Shown piece by piece: positions 52,893 to 61,610 of a stretch of DNA of 64,000 bases (position 1 is its first letter; each line of letters begins with the position of its first letter). A program made the translations under genes and the position numbers. Below the pieces are notes generated by a model. That model saw only the letters and a program-made list of their open reading frames with translations, searched no databases and had not been told where the DNA came from. This DNA comes from Cryomorphaceae bacterium (GTDB lineage: Bacteria; Bacteroidota; Bacteroidia; Flavobacteriales_D; Cryomorphaceae): assembly GCA_003565555.1 (NCBI GenBank), contig PXBH01000145.1:73334-137333 (forward strand), read 5' to 3'.

Positions 52893-52948
52893 TTTCACGT
52901 CAAAGGCCTGTTTCATTTCCGAGAGCCGTCGAGTCAGGTGCGTTCAAC

Positions 52949-54811
52949 TTACCGCTTGATGGCTACGGTAATTTCGAGATCGATTTCTCTGTCGAGACTT
53001 TTTTCAAGTGACTTCTTGAGCTCGTCCAGTTCGTCTTCCGACAGGTTGTGGTCGGCCGTGACGGTAATGCCCACGGTGAGCGGGTTCAGCCTGACAACGC
53101 GGGCCTCTTTTACTTCGTATTCTTCATACTTCAGGGATTCGATTTTTTCCACAATATTGTGCTCCTGCACCATGCGTTGAAAGCTCAGGCCCAACGGCAA
53201 GCTCAAAATCCCCACAAAAACCAGGGACAGTAAGACACCTTTTCGGGCAAGCTTGAAAGGGCTGTAGCCCATCACCAAAAATGTGACCGCCCCCGCGAGG
53301 ACCATTCCGGCGAGGTTTGTCATCAACAAAAGGAAAGCCCCGAGAAAAATCTCTCGGTCCCACCAAGCGAGTCCGATGGCCGATACCGCCAGCGGGGGTA
53401 CGAGTGCCACGGCAATGGCTACACCTGCGAGGGTTTTGGCAATTTCTTCCCGTGCATGGGCGTAGGCACCCGCCACTCCCGAAAGTACCGCGATGCCTAA
53501 ATCAAGCAGGTTCGGTCGAATCCGCGAGAGGATCTCGTTGTTCGGTGAGGTAATCGGTGTAATGAAGGTAAGCAATACAGCGCAAATAAAACCGGCGAGC
53601 AGCCCGGCGAGGATGCTCTTCGCACTGTTGATCGCCAGCTGATTGTCTTGCCTGAGCGTGGCCATGGAGAGCGAGATAATCGGCGCCATAAGCGGAGCCA
53701 AAATCATCGCTCCGATGACCACCGGCGTCGAGTTGGAAAAGATACCGAATGCGGCCAGCGTGGTAGACAGGATCATCAATACGAGATAGCTTGTCTTTAC
53801 CTCGGCATTGTTGCGCAAAACGGTGAAAAGGGCCTGAAATTCCTCCGTAGAGGCATGCTTGATAAAGGGCAGCTTTTTTCCCGCCATCACCTTGGCGCTG
53901 TCCTTCATGGGCAACTGGCTTACCTTGAAGATATCGCTTGCCTCTCCTCCCTCGGATTGCGTTTTGATGTGGCGGCCCGGGATCATCCTTACTTGGGCGG
54001 GGACCACCTTGATCTCGATCTCCTTGGCAGATTGGCTTACGCCGTCTTCTGAAAAATCAAAAGACTCCTGTGCTTTAAATCGGATTTCGTTCGTTTTGAT
54101 ATGCGCAGCGAAAGGGGGGAGGCGCTTTCGAATAAATATGGAGCGCAATGCAAAAAGTACAAGTTGCGACAAGCTTCGGGGACTGATGAGAATGGCGTGG
54201 AAGCGGTTGTCGTTGGCAAAACTGTTTTCCAAAATAAGCCGTGACAACATGCTGCCCTTTCCGTGCTGCACCACAACAATACCGGATACGACGGTATCAA
54301 TTTCCTTGTTTGGGGTTTCTACGCTCACCCGAAAAGGCCGTAAGGTCCAGAACCTGCCGATCACATACCTGAACCGCTTCCACCAAGGTGCCGTAGCCGT
54401 ACGACCTGTAGTGGCCAGTTGGAAGGTATCGCCGATGACCACATTGTTAAAGACCAACCTTTCATTACAAAACATGCTGTCTACCGTCACGGTATCGGGC
54501 GAAGTGTTGAGGTGCATCACCGCTTCATTCAATTTGGCATCCACCCCATAGCCCACGCGAGACTGAAATCCGTCAGGGTGCGGCAGTACGGCCAGCGTGA
54601 TGTCTTTTTCACTCACTTTCGGGATCAAACCCCGCAATTCCTCGTCGTTGAGATAGGTCAGCACCAATGTGCCCGAGTCGTCCGCATCGGTTTTGAAGTC
54701 CGAAAGGGAGATAAAGGAGGGCTCGTGCGATTCTAACAGCGAATCGAGCTGTTCCTTTTCCTCTTTTTTGAGATTGTCCGAATGCAGCAGTACGGTGCGT
54801 TTTGCGCCCAT
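52949..54811 (-). CDS. DUF389 membrane protein with degenerate diacylglycerol-kinase-like N-terminus
   Basis: A 620-residue protein. Residues about 345-530 hold the DUF389 (TIGR00341) membrane domain with about six helices and PVVIGAMILAPLMAPIISLS and GVAIAVALVPPLAVSAIGLA as clear blocks. The first 280 residues follow the order of a DagK/LCB5-type lipid kinase (LNEAVMHL, FNNVVIGD, LRPFRVSVE, FHAILISPRSLSQLVLFAL, KVVPAQVRMIPG) but lack the GGDGT nucleotide motif, so it is probably not an active kinase. A C-terminal ACT-like segment (about 565-620) follows the helices. Function of DUF389 is unknown. A -7-like TACCTTCG (54830-54837) lies 19 bases upstream. Confidence 0.85.
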   Translation of the reverse strand: MGAKRTVLLHSDNLKKEEKEQLDSLLESHEPSFISLSDFKTDADDSGTLVLTYLNDEELRGLIPKVSEKDITLAVLPHPDGFQSRVGYGVDAKLNEAVMHLNTSPDTVTVDSMFCNERLVFNNVVIGDTFQLATTGRTATAPWWKRFRYVIGRFWTLRPFRVSVETPNKEIDTVVSGIVVVQHGKGSMLSRLILENSFANDNRFHAILISPRSLSQLVLFALRSIFIRKRLPPFAAHIKTNEIRFKAQESFDFSEDGVSQSAKEIEIKVVPAQVRMIPGRHIKTQSEGGEASDIFKVSQLPMKDSAKVMAGKKLPFIKHASTEEFQALFTVLRNNAEVKTSYLVLMILSTTLAAFGIFSNSTPVVIGAMILAPLMAPIISLSMATLRQDNQLAINSAKSILAGLLAGFICAVLLTFITPITSPNNEILSRIRPNLLDLGIAVLSGVAGAYAHAREEIAKTLAGVAIAVALVPPLAVSAIGLAWWDREIFLGAFLLLMTNLAGMVLAGAVTFLVMGYSPFKLARKGVLLSLVFVGILSLPLGLSFQRMVQEHNIVEKIESLKYEEYEVKEARVVRLNPLTVGITVTADHNLSEDELDELKKSLEKSLDREIDLEITVAIKR

Positions 54812-55102
54812 TTTTTTGTCTTAGCAGCCCGAAGGTAGTGAATTGCACGGGCAACTCTTCCGCTTTCCGAAAATCTGAATCCTCCCGACACTCCTGCGCG
54901 GAAACCTTGCGCAGTTCGACGTCCGATCCTTGCGGGCTGCCCGTTCGCTCAGGCGGCAGTATTATAATGTCGGACAGAAAAATACGGCTCGCGATACCCG
55001 GTCAAGTCGCAGACATGACCGCAGAATCACCGCAGGCGCGCCGGCATCCCGAACAGCGGAATATATCGGCTCGGAGTCCGGGGCCTGCATTTTCGCGAGT
55101 AA
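54812..55102. other. 291-base gap between the DUF389 and acyltransferase genes
   Basis: Apart from the -7-like TACCTTCG (minus strand, 54830-54837) I see no gene, RNA or strong hairpin. The stretch is G+C-rich and contains no convincing terminator for the acyltransferase gene. Confidence 0.4.
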
Positions 55103-56410
55103 TCAAAGTCTGCGGTAGGCCGTGAGTACCTCGCGCTCTATTTCGGTGAGGTACTTCAGAAGGGCCGGATTTCGTCGCTTGAGCAAGAGGCTGCGCCACA
55201 TGGTAAAGAGGTAGCGGTAAGGCAGACGCAACTCGCGTATAATGAAGACGCTCAGCATGTAGAAAGAAGGGACAAAGGTGAGGGAAAGCAGGGGCCTGCC
55301 CGAAATCAGAATTGCAGCTGCGGTGAGGAGAATGCCGAAAAGGGGAAAAAGCACCAAATACGAGACCAGCTTAATGCTGCTCCAAAACTGACGGTCTGCA
55401 ATATATCTCGTGAGTATATTGCGAATCAGTAAATAAGAAGGTGCCATCATGAGCCATGCGCCTGCAAAAAACGGAAACATCAGCAGAAGCAGCAGGGACT
55501 GTGCGAGCCAATAACCGGCGTCCTTTCGCTTGATGAAAAAAAGCGGGGCACGCAGCTTGAGTCGCTCAGCCTCATGTCTGTACACTTCCATGCGTCGGAA
55601 GTGGGGGTGCCCTTCGGGCAGTGCCCTGAGCGAGGCCTCACGCCGCTTGCCGAAATCCATTTCGTCGTCATCCACCGAAAAACCGCCCGTACGGTGGAGG
55701 AAAAAGGGAATAAAGAACTCCGCCTCTGCTTCAAAGGCATTGTTCGCGTCTTTCCGCTCCAGGTGTATGACCTCCTGAGAGAGGGCAGTCCGCACCTTGT
55801 CGCGCAGTGCAGTCATGGTGCGGTGAGGGTTCGCCTCATAATCTGCTCGATAAGGCAGTACGGAAATGGGTTTGCCGAAATTCACAATAAGCCGAGCGCC
55901 CGCTTTGTGGTAATGGCTGTAGTTGATGCCGAGGGGTACAATGTTGATATCCGTCTCCGGCGCTTCCTCCAAGGTCCCGAAGAGTACCCGCGTAAAGCCT
56001 TTACTCAGGGGGCGCACCCTCCGCTCACCGAGATGCGTGGCTTCGGGAAATATCAGCAGGGTGCCTCCGGATTTGAGGATGTTCCGGCATTTTTTGAAGA
56101 TCTCCTCGTTCTTTGCGAGATTGGACAGGCCGTCGCGCTGTCGGTACACGGGCATCATATTGATGGAGCCCAAAAATGCCGCCATCCGTTTATTTTTGAA
56201 TACATCTGAACGGGCCAAAAAATGGATTGGCTCCCGAATAAATACGGCGGGAATCAATGCGTCCATAAAGGCATTCTGATGGTTCGGAGCCAAAAACACC
56301 GGCCCTGATTTGGGGTATTGATCGGTCCCGTTGAGCTCAATGCGTCTGTAGAAAAGCTTAATGGCCAGCTTTACCCAGAAACGAACGAAGAAATACCAAG
56401 CGTTTTTCAT
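55103..56410 (-). CDS. PlsC-type glycerolipid acyltransferase
   Basis: A 435-residue membrane-associated acyltransferase. The catalytic block is APNHQNAFMDAL (H44, D50) and the second conserved block is FPEATHLGERRVRPLSKG; PLGINYSHYHKAG belongs to block IV. The spacing between His and Asp is five residues, not four as in E. coli PlsC; the same spacing is found in GPT2/SCT1-like acyltransferases. Helices near 305-330 and 345-390 anchor the C-terminal half. It acylates glycerol-3-phosphate or lysophosphatidate; which one is open. It follows pheT by 57 bases and may be cotranscribed. Confidence 0.88.
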   Translation of the reverse strand: MKNAWYFFVRFWVKLAIKLFYRRIELNGTDQYPKSGPVFLAPNHQNAFMDALIPAVFIREPIHFLARSDVFKNKRMAAFLGSINMMPVYRQRDGLSNLAKNEEIFKKCRNILKSGGTLLIFPEATHLGERRVRPLSKGFTRVLFGTLEEAPETDINIVPLGINYSHYHKAGARLIVNFGKPISVLPYRADYEANPHRTMTALRDKVRTALSQEVIHLERKDANNAFEAEAEFFIPFFLHRTGGFSVDDDEMDFGKRREASLRALPEGHPHFRRMEVYRHEAERLKLRAPLFFIKRKDAGYWLAQSLLLLLMFPFFAGAWLMMAPSYLLIRNILTRYIADRQFWSSIKLVSYLVLFPLFGILLTAAAILISGRPLLSLTFVPSFYMLSVFIIRELRLPYRYLFTMWRSLLLKRRNPALLKYLTEIEREVLTAYRRL

Positions 56411-56467
56411 GAGCGAGAGGAATCGTCTAAGTGCCGGGCGAAGCTGTGAGGCGAAGGCAGACCGGAA

Positions 56468-58903
56468 TCAGCGCAGCTCCGCACCGAGCGTTTCTTCGAG
56501 CGCTTTTTGAACGGCGCCCATGGTTTTATCGACAATCTTATCCTTGAGGGTTTTCTCATCGTCTCGCAAAACGAAGCGCACCGCATAGCTCTTTTTGCCT
56601 TCGGGCAGGTTCTTCCCCTCGTACACATCGAAGAGACCTACTTCGCGGAGCAATTTCCCGCCTTTTGCGAAGGCAATTTCCTCTACGCGCGAGAAGGCGA
56701 TATCCGCATTGAGAAGCAATGAGAAATCTCTCCGCACGGCGGGAAATTTCGGGAGCGGGTTCTGCTTCACGGCTGCATGCTTCACTTTTCCGAGAAGGAA
56801 TCCCAGGCTGATTTCGGCCGCGAGCACCGGTTTTTTGAGGCCGTAAGCTTTCATTGCACGCTTTGTCGCAGTACCCGCATGTCCCACGGTGTGTGCACCG
56901 TATTTGATTTCCAGACAGCTGTCCGTGAAAGAGTGCCGCCCGGGTGCAAAACTCAGCCTGCTGCCCGTGCCGAGCACATCGAATACAGCAGTGATGTGGC
57001 CGCGCAAATCTGAAATGTCGAAGAGGCCGTCCGGGTTGTTCCAGTTTTCTGAAAACCGGGGTCCGCACAGTCCGATACAGATTCGGAGGTCTTCGGTATA
57101 GCCTTCCCCGTCACGCTTATACACATTCCCGATTTCGAAGAGCTGCAGCCGCTCAGCTTGGCGGTTGAGGTTGTAAGCTGCAGCTTCGAGCATACTGTTC
57201 ATGAGGTGCGGGCGCAACACGTCCAGCTCGCGGCTCAGCGGGTTGAGCATGGCCACAAGTTCAGCTTCGGAGTCCTCTCCGGATACGGCAATCATCCGAT
57301 CGGAGCGGGTGAGCCCGTTCGCCATCATCTCTGAAAGTCCCCGGCCCGCCAAAGCCGTAGCAAGGGCGGCAATAACTTCACCTCTGTCCGGTTTTTCCGG
57401 CAGGGAAACAGAAAAGCTCATGCGCGCGGGTACGGGTACAGCATTGAATCCGTAGATGCGCAGTACTTCCTCATATACGTCGGCGGGGCGGGTCACATCG
57501 ACGCGGTAGGTGGGAGCGGTGAGTTTGTAAATTCCGTTTTCTCCGGAGATGCCGAAGTCCAGTGCATCCAGAATACGCTCCACCTCTTCCGCTTTCATGT
57601 TTGTGCCGCAAAGGGCATTACATTTTTCAAGAGAAAAGTCGATGACCGACGGTGTCGGGACTTCTTTCAGCTCGTCCGTGATCGGTGCGGACTGCCTGCC
57701 GCCGCAGATTTCGATAATCAGGCTTGCAGACCGCTTCAATGCGTAAAGCGCGCCTTCGGGATCTGCACCGCGCTCGAAGCGGAAAGAGGCGTCCGTATTC
57801 AGGCCGTGGCGCTTCGCGGTTTTTCGCACCCGCACAGGATTAAACCATGCACTTTCCAGAAAAATGTTTTGCGTAGCGTTGCTTACCCCGCTCTCGCTTC
57901 CGCCCAGCACTCCCGCGATGCAAAGGCCGCCTTTCGCATCGCAGATCATCAGGTCTTCTGCGGAGAGCTTGCGTTCTGTGCCGTCAAGGGTGGTAAAAGG
58001 GGAGCCTTCGGGGAGTGTTTTTACGATGATCTCCCGGCCTTCAATTTTATCGGCGTCAAAGGCGTGGAGGGGCTGCCCCGTCTCCAGCATCACAAAATTG
58101 GTGACATCCACCACATTGTTGATCGGATTCAGTCCGGCGGCCCTGAGCCTTTCGGCCAGCCACTCGGGTGAAGGGCCTACCTTCACATCAGCGATTTCCG
58201 TACCGATGTAGCGTCCGCAGCCGTCCTCGTCTTCAATCCTTATGCTGATATGACCCGACTCGGGACCGGAATAGTCGAGGTCGGGTACTTCCGGGAGTTG
58301 AGCGCGCAGTGTTTTGCCCTGCACATGGCTCAGTCGAGCGGCGAGGTCACGCGCTACTCCGAAATGTCCGAAGGCATCGGTGCGGTTGGGGGTCAGTCCT
58401 ATTTCAAATACATGGTCAATCTCTGTCTTCAGGAATTCTCCCATGGGCATGCCTACAGGCGTATCAGCGGGCAGCACCATAATTCCCTCGTGGTTGGTTC
58501 CGATTCCCAGCTCGTCTTCTGCGCAGACCATCCCTTCGGACACTTGTCCTCTGATTTTTGATTTTTTAATTTTCAGCGGCTTGTCGCTGTTCGGCAGGAG
58601 GACGGCACCTATTGTAGCCACCGGGACGATCTGCCCCGCTTCTATGTTCGGCGCACCGCATACGATGGTGAGCGGTTCTGCTCGGCCCACATCTACGGTT
58701 GTCACTTTTAGGCGGTCGGCATCGGGATGCGGCATTACGCTGAGCACATGTCCGGTCACCACATGATCAAGCCCGCCGCCGGAGGGATCTCTGCGCTCGG
58801 TTTTTTCCACTTCCAGCCCGGTATCCGTAAGCACTGCTGCGGCCTCTTCGGGGCTGAGGTCTGTGGGGAAATAAGTCTTTAGCCAGTTGTAAGAAATCTT
58901 CAT
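56468..58903 (-). CDS. pheT: Phenylalanine-tRNA ligase beta subunit
   Basis: An 811-residue protein with the full bacterial PheT layout: N-terminal MKISYNWLKTYF, the EMAP-like tRNA-binding domain (about 40-150, GHVLSVMPHPDADRL and CGAPNIEAGQ), B3/B4 editing domain (about 215-400, with NPINNVVDVTNFVMLETGQPLHAFD as region and ICIAGVLGGSESGVS), B5 domain with the DVTRPADVYEEVLRIYG metal site, the catalytic-like core, and a C-terminal FDX-ACB anticodon-binding domain (FPAVRRDFSLLLN). With the alpha subunit, which is not in this window, it charges tRNA-Phe. The promoter has an exact -7 site. Confidence 0.97.
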   Translation of the reverse strand: MKISYNWLKTYFPTDLSPEEAAAVLTDTGLEVEKTERRDPSGGGLDHVVTGHVLSVMPHPDADRLKVTTVDVGRAEPLTIVCGAPNIEAGQIVPVATIGAVLLPNSDKPLKIKKSKIRGQVSEGMVCAEDELGIGTNHEGIMVLPADTPVGMPMGEFLKTEIDHVFEIGLTPNRTDAFGHFGVARDLAARLSHVQGKTLRAQLPEVPDLDYSGPESGHISIRIEDEDGCGRYIGTEIADVKVGPSPEWLAERLRAAGLNPINNVVDVTNFVMLETGQPLHAFDADKIEGREIIVKTLPEGSPFTTLDGTERKLSAEDLMICDAKGGLCIAGVLGGSESGVSNATQNIFLESAWFNPVRVRKTAKRHGLNTDASFRFERGADPEGALYALKRSASLIIEICGGRQSAPITDELKEVPTPSVIDFSLEKCNALCGTNMKAEEVERILDALDFGISGENGIYKLTAPTYRVDVTRPADVYEEVLRIYGFNAVPVPARMSFSVSLPEKPDRGEVIAALATALAGRGLSEMMANGLTRSDRMIAVSGEDSEAELVAMLNPLSRELDVLRPHLMNSMLEAAAYNLNRQAERLQLFEIGNVYKRDGEGYTEDLRICIGLCGPRFSENWNNPDGLFDISDLRGHITAVFDVLGTGSRLSFAPGRHSFTDSCLEIKYGAHTVGHAGTATKRAMKAYGLKKPVLAAEISLGFLLGKVKHAAVKQNPLPKFPAVRRDFSLLLNADIAFSRVEEIAFAKGGKLLREVGLFDVYEGKNLPEGKKSYAVRFVLRDDEKTLKDKIVDKTMGAVQKALEETLGAELR

Positions 58904-58925
58904 GAAGCGCCTGCGGTTTGAGGCG

Positions 58926-58933
58926 CAAATCTA
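58926..58933 (-). promoter_or_regulatory. -7 promoter element of pheT
   Basis: TAGATTTG on the minus strand matches TAnnTTTG exactly, 23 bases before the ATG at 58903. No T-box or leader peptide is visible upstream. Confidence 0.45.
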
Positions 58934-58986
58934 ATATTTTGAAGCGTAAAGGACTCTTTTCGACCTGCGGAAAAAGACAGGTATTA

Positions 58987-59014
58987 AAAACGCCGGCCCG
59001 AGGGCCGGCGTTTT
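58987..59014 (-). terminator. Strong bidirectional-looking terminator
   Basis: AAAACGCCGGCCC / GGGCCGGCGTTTT (58987-58999 and 59002-59014). With T tracts on both strands it can end the minus-strand transcript from ribD to the peptidase gene. A second, weaker hairpin (TAGCCC/GGGGCTA near 59151-59166) lies just after that stop; the rest of the 271-base gap shows nothing else. Confidence 0.85.
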
Positions 59015-59174
59015 CATTAACGGTTGTTTCATGGAAGGCCTCAGAGAGGTCTTGCGCGGTTTATGGATTCATTTCACAGCACAACGAAAAGTAATGCGCA
59101 GAAACTTACCGCATCAGGTGTAAAGCTACACTGATTATCACCTTGCCGCAATAGCCCTTAGGGGCTAATTTCCT

Positions 59175-60122
59175 TCAAAGGTTTTCCAAGAGCACCCGGT
59201 AGAGTTTGACCATGGCCTCAATATCGGTTTTTGCTACTTTTTCGCCGGGCCGGTGGTAGTTGTCTTCCGGCGGACCTACGAAGCACCAGTCCCACAGATA
59301 GCTACTGTCTTGCAGGGCATTCCCGTCACTGCCCCCTGTTTTTTCTACCTCGAGTTGGAAGGGGATTCCGTGCTGTTCGGCAAGGCCGATGATACGGCGC
59401 ACGTAAGACTGCCTCGGAATACCGCGGTCGCGCATCGATATGGCGACACCCTTTTTATGTCGAATGTGCTTGCTGACCAAGGTGACGTCTGAGATCAGGG
59501 CTTGTTGCACGCCGAAGTTTTCCTGAAGCAGCCTTCCGGCAAATTGGGCACCCCCGCCGCCGTGCTCTTCATAGGTGCTGAACACGAGCGCACCGTTTTC
59601 TAATGTATGGGCCTGCTGAAGGGCGTTCCATACCCCGAGTCGATTGTCCATATAAGCGGACTTCACGAACTGCTTCGTTTCTTTCCAATCGGGAACGTAG
59701 GTGAGGGGAGTGCCGGGATCAAATTTTTCATCTGATTCGTAGGTGAGTACCTCTTCCGGAGTCCCTTTCTTTGATTTGCTTTTCTTTTCGGTAACCCGGA
59801 GTACGGCTTCGACTTTTTCACCTTTGATGTACCCTTCCAGCTCGGTTCCGTCCGGAGCCTTGGGGTTGCCGATTTTCACCAATTCTCTGTCGTAAGCGGT
59901 ACAGTATGCTACGGTATCGGTGTGGGCAAATACGGCGGTACGCGGCTCACCGAAAACGGCAATGACCATATCTTGAAACCCCGCCCCTGAAAGCACTTGC
60001 GGTGTGGTTTTGAATGAATCACTGTTTTCACTGAAGTATTTCAGGATGAAACGGGCCATTTCGCCCTCGTCGCCGGCGGTAGAAGGAGTTGCGCACAGTC
60101 GGCGCAGAAGATCAAAGTTCAT
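59175..60122 (-). CDS. M42-like metallo-aminopeptidase
   Basis: Started at the ATG at 60122 the protein has 315 residues; a longer in-frame start at 60167 overlaps the upstream gene further and is less likely. Metal ligands fit the M42/M20 pattern: AHTDT (H67, D69), MDNRLGVWNAL (bridging Asp), EEHGGGGAQFAG (catalytic Glu pair), and a late histidine in NYHRPGEKV. A basic insert, KKSKSKKGTPEE, lies near 110. M42 enzymes are large cytoplasmic aminopeptidases. It is slightly short for the family and only moderately similar in feel. It overlaps the IMPACT gene by 11 bases. Confidence 0.85.
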   Translation of the reverse strand: MNFDLLRRLCATPSTAGDEGEMARFILKYFSENSDSFKTTPQVLSGAGFQDMVIAVFGEPRTAVFAHTDTVAYCTAYDRELVKIGNPKAPDGTELEGYIKGEKVEAVLRVTEKKSKSKKGTPEEVLTYESDEKFDPGTPLTYVPDWKETKQFVKSAYMDNRLGVWNALQQAHTLENGALVFSTYEEHGGGGAQFAGRLLQENFGVQQALISDVTLVSKHIRHKKGVAISMRDRGIPRQSYVRRIIGLAEQHGIPFQLEVEKTGGSDGNALQDSSYLWDWCFVGPPEDNYHRPGEKVAKTDIEAMVKLYRVLLENL

Positions 60123-60729
60123 ATGCGGTTCCTGACGGTTCGACGCGAATGTCGGGAAAAGCTGCAAAGGCGCGGTGCATTTCCTCTGTTTTTTCGGGGG
60201 GAAGTGAAAGGGTGAGTTTACAAGATTGCCTGAGATCGCGTTCGGTAACTTGCCAATTGTGGGTGCGAATCAACAGCATGACATCGCTCATCATTTGGTA
60301 TTCGAAGCGGAGTACAAACCGCGCTTTAAGCTGCATTCGGATGATTTCGGCATCGGCCAATGCTCCTGCAGCGGCAGTTCGGTAGGCGTCGATAAGACCG
60401 CCTACCCCCAGTTTCGTTCCCCCGAAGTAGCGCACTACGCCCACGACGGTATTCGTCAACCCGTTTTTTTCGATTTGCCCCAAGATGGGCATCCCCGCGC
60501 TGTTCGAAGGTTCTCCGTCATCATTTGCCCGAAAGCGGTCTGCTTCGGGCCCCAAGCGGTATGCGTAGCAAAGGTGGCGAGCGGCGTGGTGGTCCTTGCG
60601 TATGTCGGCCAGCACATGTTCGACCTCAGCTTCGTCGGCGGCATTTGCCGCATATCCGAAGTGCTTGCTCCCCTTTACTTTGTAAAGGCTTGTACCGCGC
60701 TTACCGATTGTTTTGTAAGCGGTGATCAA
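60112..60729 (-). CDS. IMPACT (YigZ) family protein
   Basis: A 205-residue protein with the N-terminal UPF0029/Impact domain (about 5-120): YKVKGSKHFGYA, HHAARHLCYAYRLG, DDGEPSNSAGMPILGQIE and VVRYFGGTKLGVGGLIDAY. The C-terminal DUF1949 domain follows (about 135-195). Its bacterial role is unclear; links to translation are known for the eukaryotic IMPACT. The start is TTG at 60729, which overlaps the stop of the EamA gene as TTGA. Part of a four-gene run from ribD. Confidence 0.93.
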   Translation of the reverse strand: MITAYKTIGKRGTSLYKVKGSKHFGYAANAADEAEVEHVLADIRKDHHAARHLCYAYRLGPEADRFRANDDGEPSNSAGMPILGQIEKNGLTNTVVGVVRYFGGTKLGVGGLIDAYRTAAAGALADAEIIRMQLKARFVLRFEYQMMSDVMLLIRTHNWQVTERDLRQSCKLTLSLPPEKTEEMHRAFAAFPDIRVEPSGTAYEL

Positions 60730-61610
60730 AATCCCATACTTTTGAAAGTGAGCAGGCCGATGGAAACCACTGCGAGTATAACGCCGATCATGTTTTTTGC
60801 CGAAAGGCGCTCTCCGAATGCCGCCGTTCCGATCAGCGCGGAGAGCAGCACGATTCCGATATTATTGGCCGGAATGGCGCTTGAGCGGTCGAGAATTCCG
60901 CTGCCGATCACCCTCAGCACGAAGTAAATGCTTCCGTAATTGATCATGCCCAGAACGAAGCCGGCCGCGAAATTTTTCCATTCCAAGGGTTGCCGCTTTT
61001 TGGATGAGCGAAGGATCAGCATTGCCGTGCCCGCCACAGCTGCCGCCGTAAAAGGAGCGGGAACGAAAAGCTTGTATTGCACGGCGGTTTCGAGGTAATT
61101 TTTTTGGACAAAAGCCAAGAGGAAATCCAATCCGCCGCTGCCCAGAAACAGTACGGCAGGCAGCAAGACTGATGCACCCTCGGTCGTCTGCGATTTGCCG
61201 TCCTTGGCCGATGTGAGCACCACGGCAAGCATCCCGGCAGCTACGCCTGAGGCTTTTAAGGCAGTCAGGCCTTCGTCCGGATCGATCAGAATCAAAATCG
61301 CCACCGGAATCACCATGGACATTTTCGAGGCGACCGATGCTACGGTGACGCCGAATCCCTGACTGGTGAGCGCCATGATGTAGAAGAGGCTGATAAAGAG
61401 CAGGCCGATGATCACCGCCCATAGCAACCACGGTTCATCGAAGGTGCCGCGCACGGCCGTATAATCACCTACGTACCAAAAACCGAAAGCGGCGGCCACG
61501 TAATAATTGACCGTGATGGCTTGGAAGGTGTTGATCCCAAACTTCGAGAAAAGCTTGAAGACTACATAAATGCCCGAGGAGCAAAGAATGCTGAGCAGGA
61601 GAAGGATCAT
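60726..61610 (-). CDS. EamA/DMT-type transporter
   Basis: A 294-residue membrane protein with about ten helices in two repeats of the drug/metabolite transporter fold. The first repeat (1-140) includes NTFQAITVNYYVAAAFGF and LFISLFYIMALTSQG; the second ends NNIGIVLLSALIGTAAFGERL, with the short conserved FGERLSAKNMIGVIL. Substrate unknown. Its start overlaps the ribD stop (ATGA), so a link to riboflavin or its precursors is tempting but not shown by sequence. Confidence 0.88.
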   Translation of the reverse strand: MILLLLSILCSSGIYVVFKLFSKFGINTFQAITVNYYVAAAFGFWYVGDYTAVRGTFDEPWLLWAVIIGLLFISLFYIMALTSQGFGVTVASVASKMSMVIPVAILILIDPDEGLTALKASGVAAGMLAVVLTSAKDGKSQTTEGASVLLPAVLFLGSGGLDFLLAFVQKNYLETAVQYKLFVPAPFTAAAVAGTAMLILRSSKKRQPLEWKNFAAGFVLGMINYGSIYFVLRVIGSGILDRSSAIPANNIGIVLLSALIGTAAFGERLSAKNMIGVILAVVSIGLLTFKSMGF

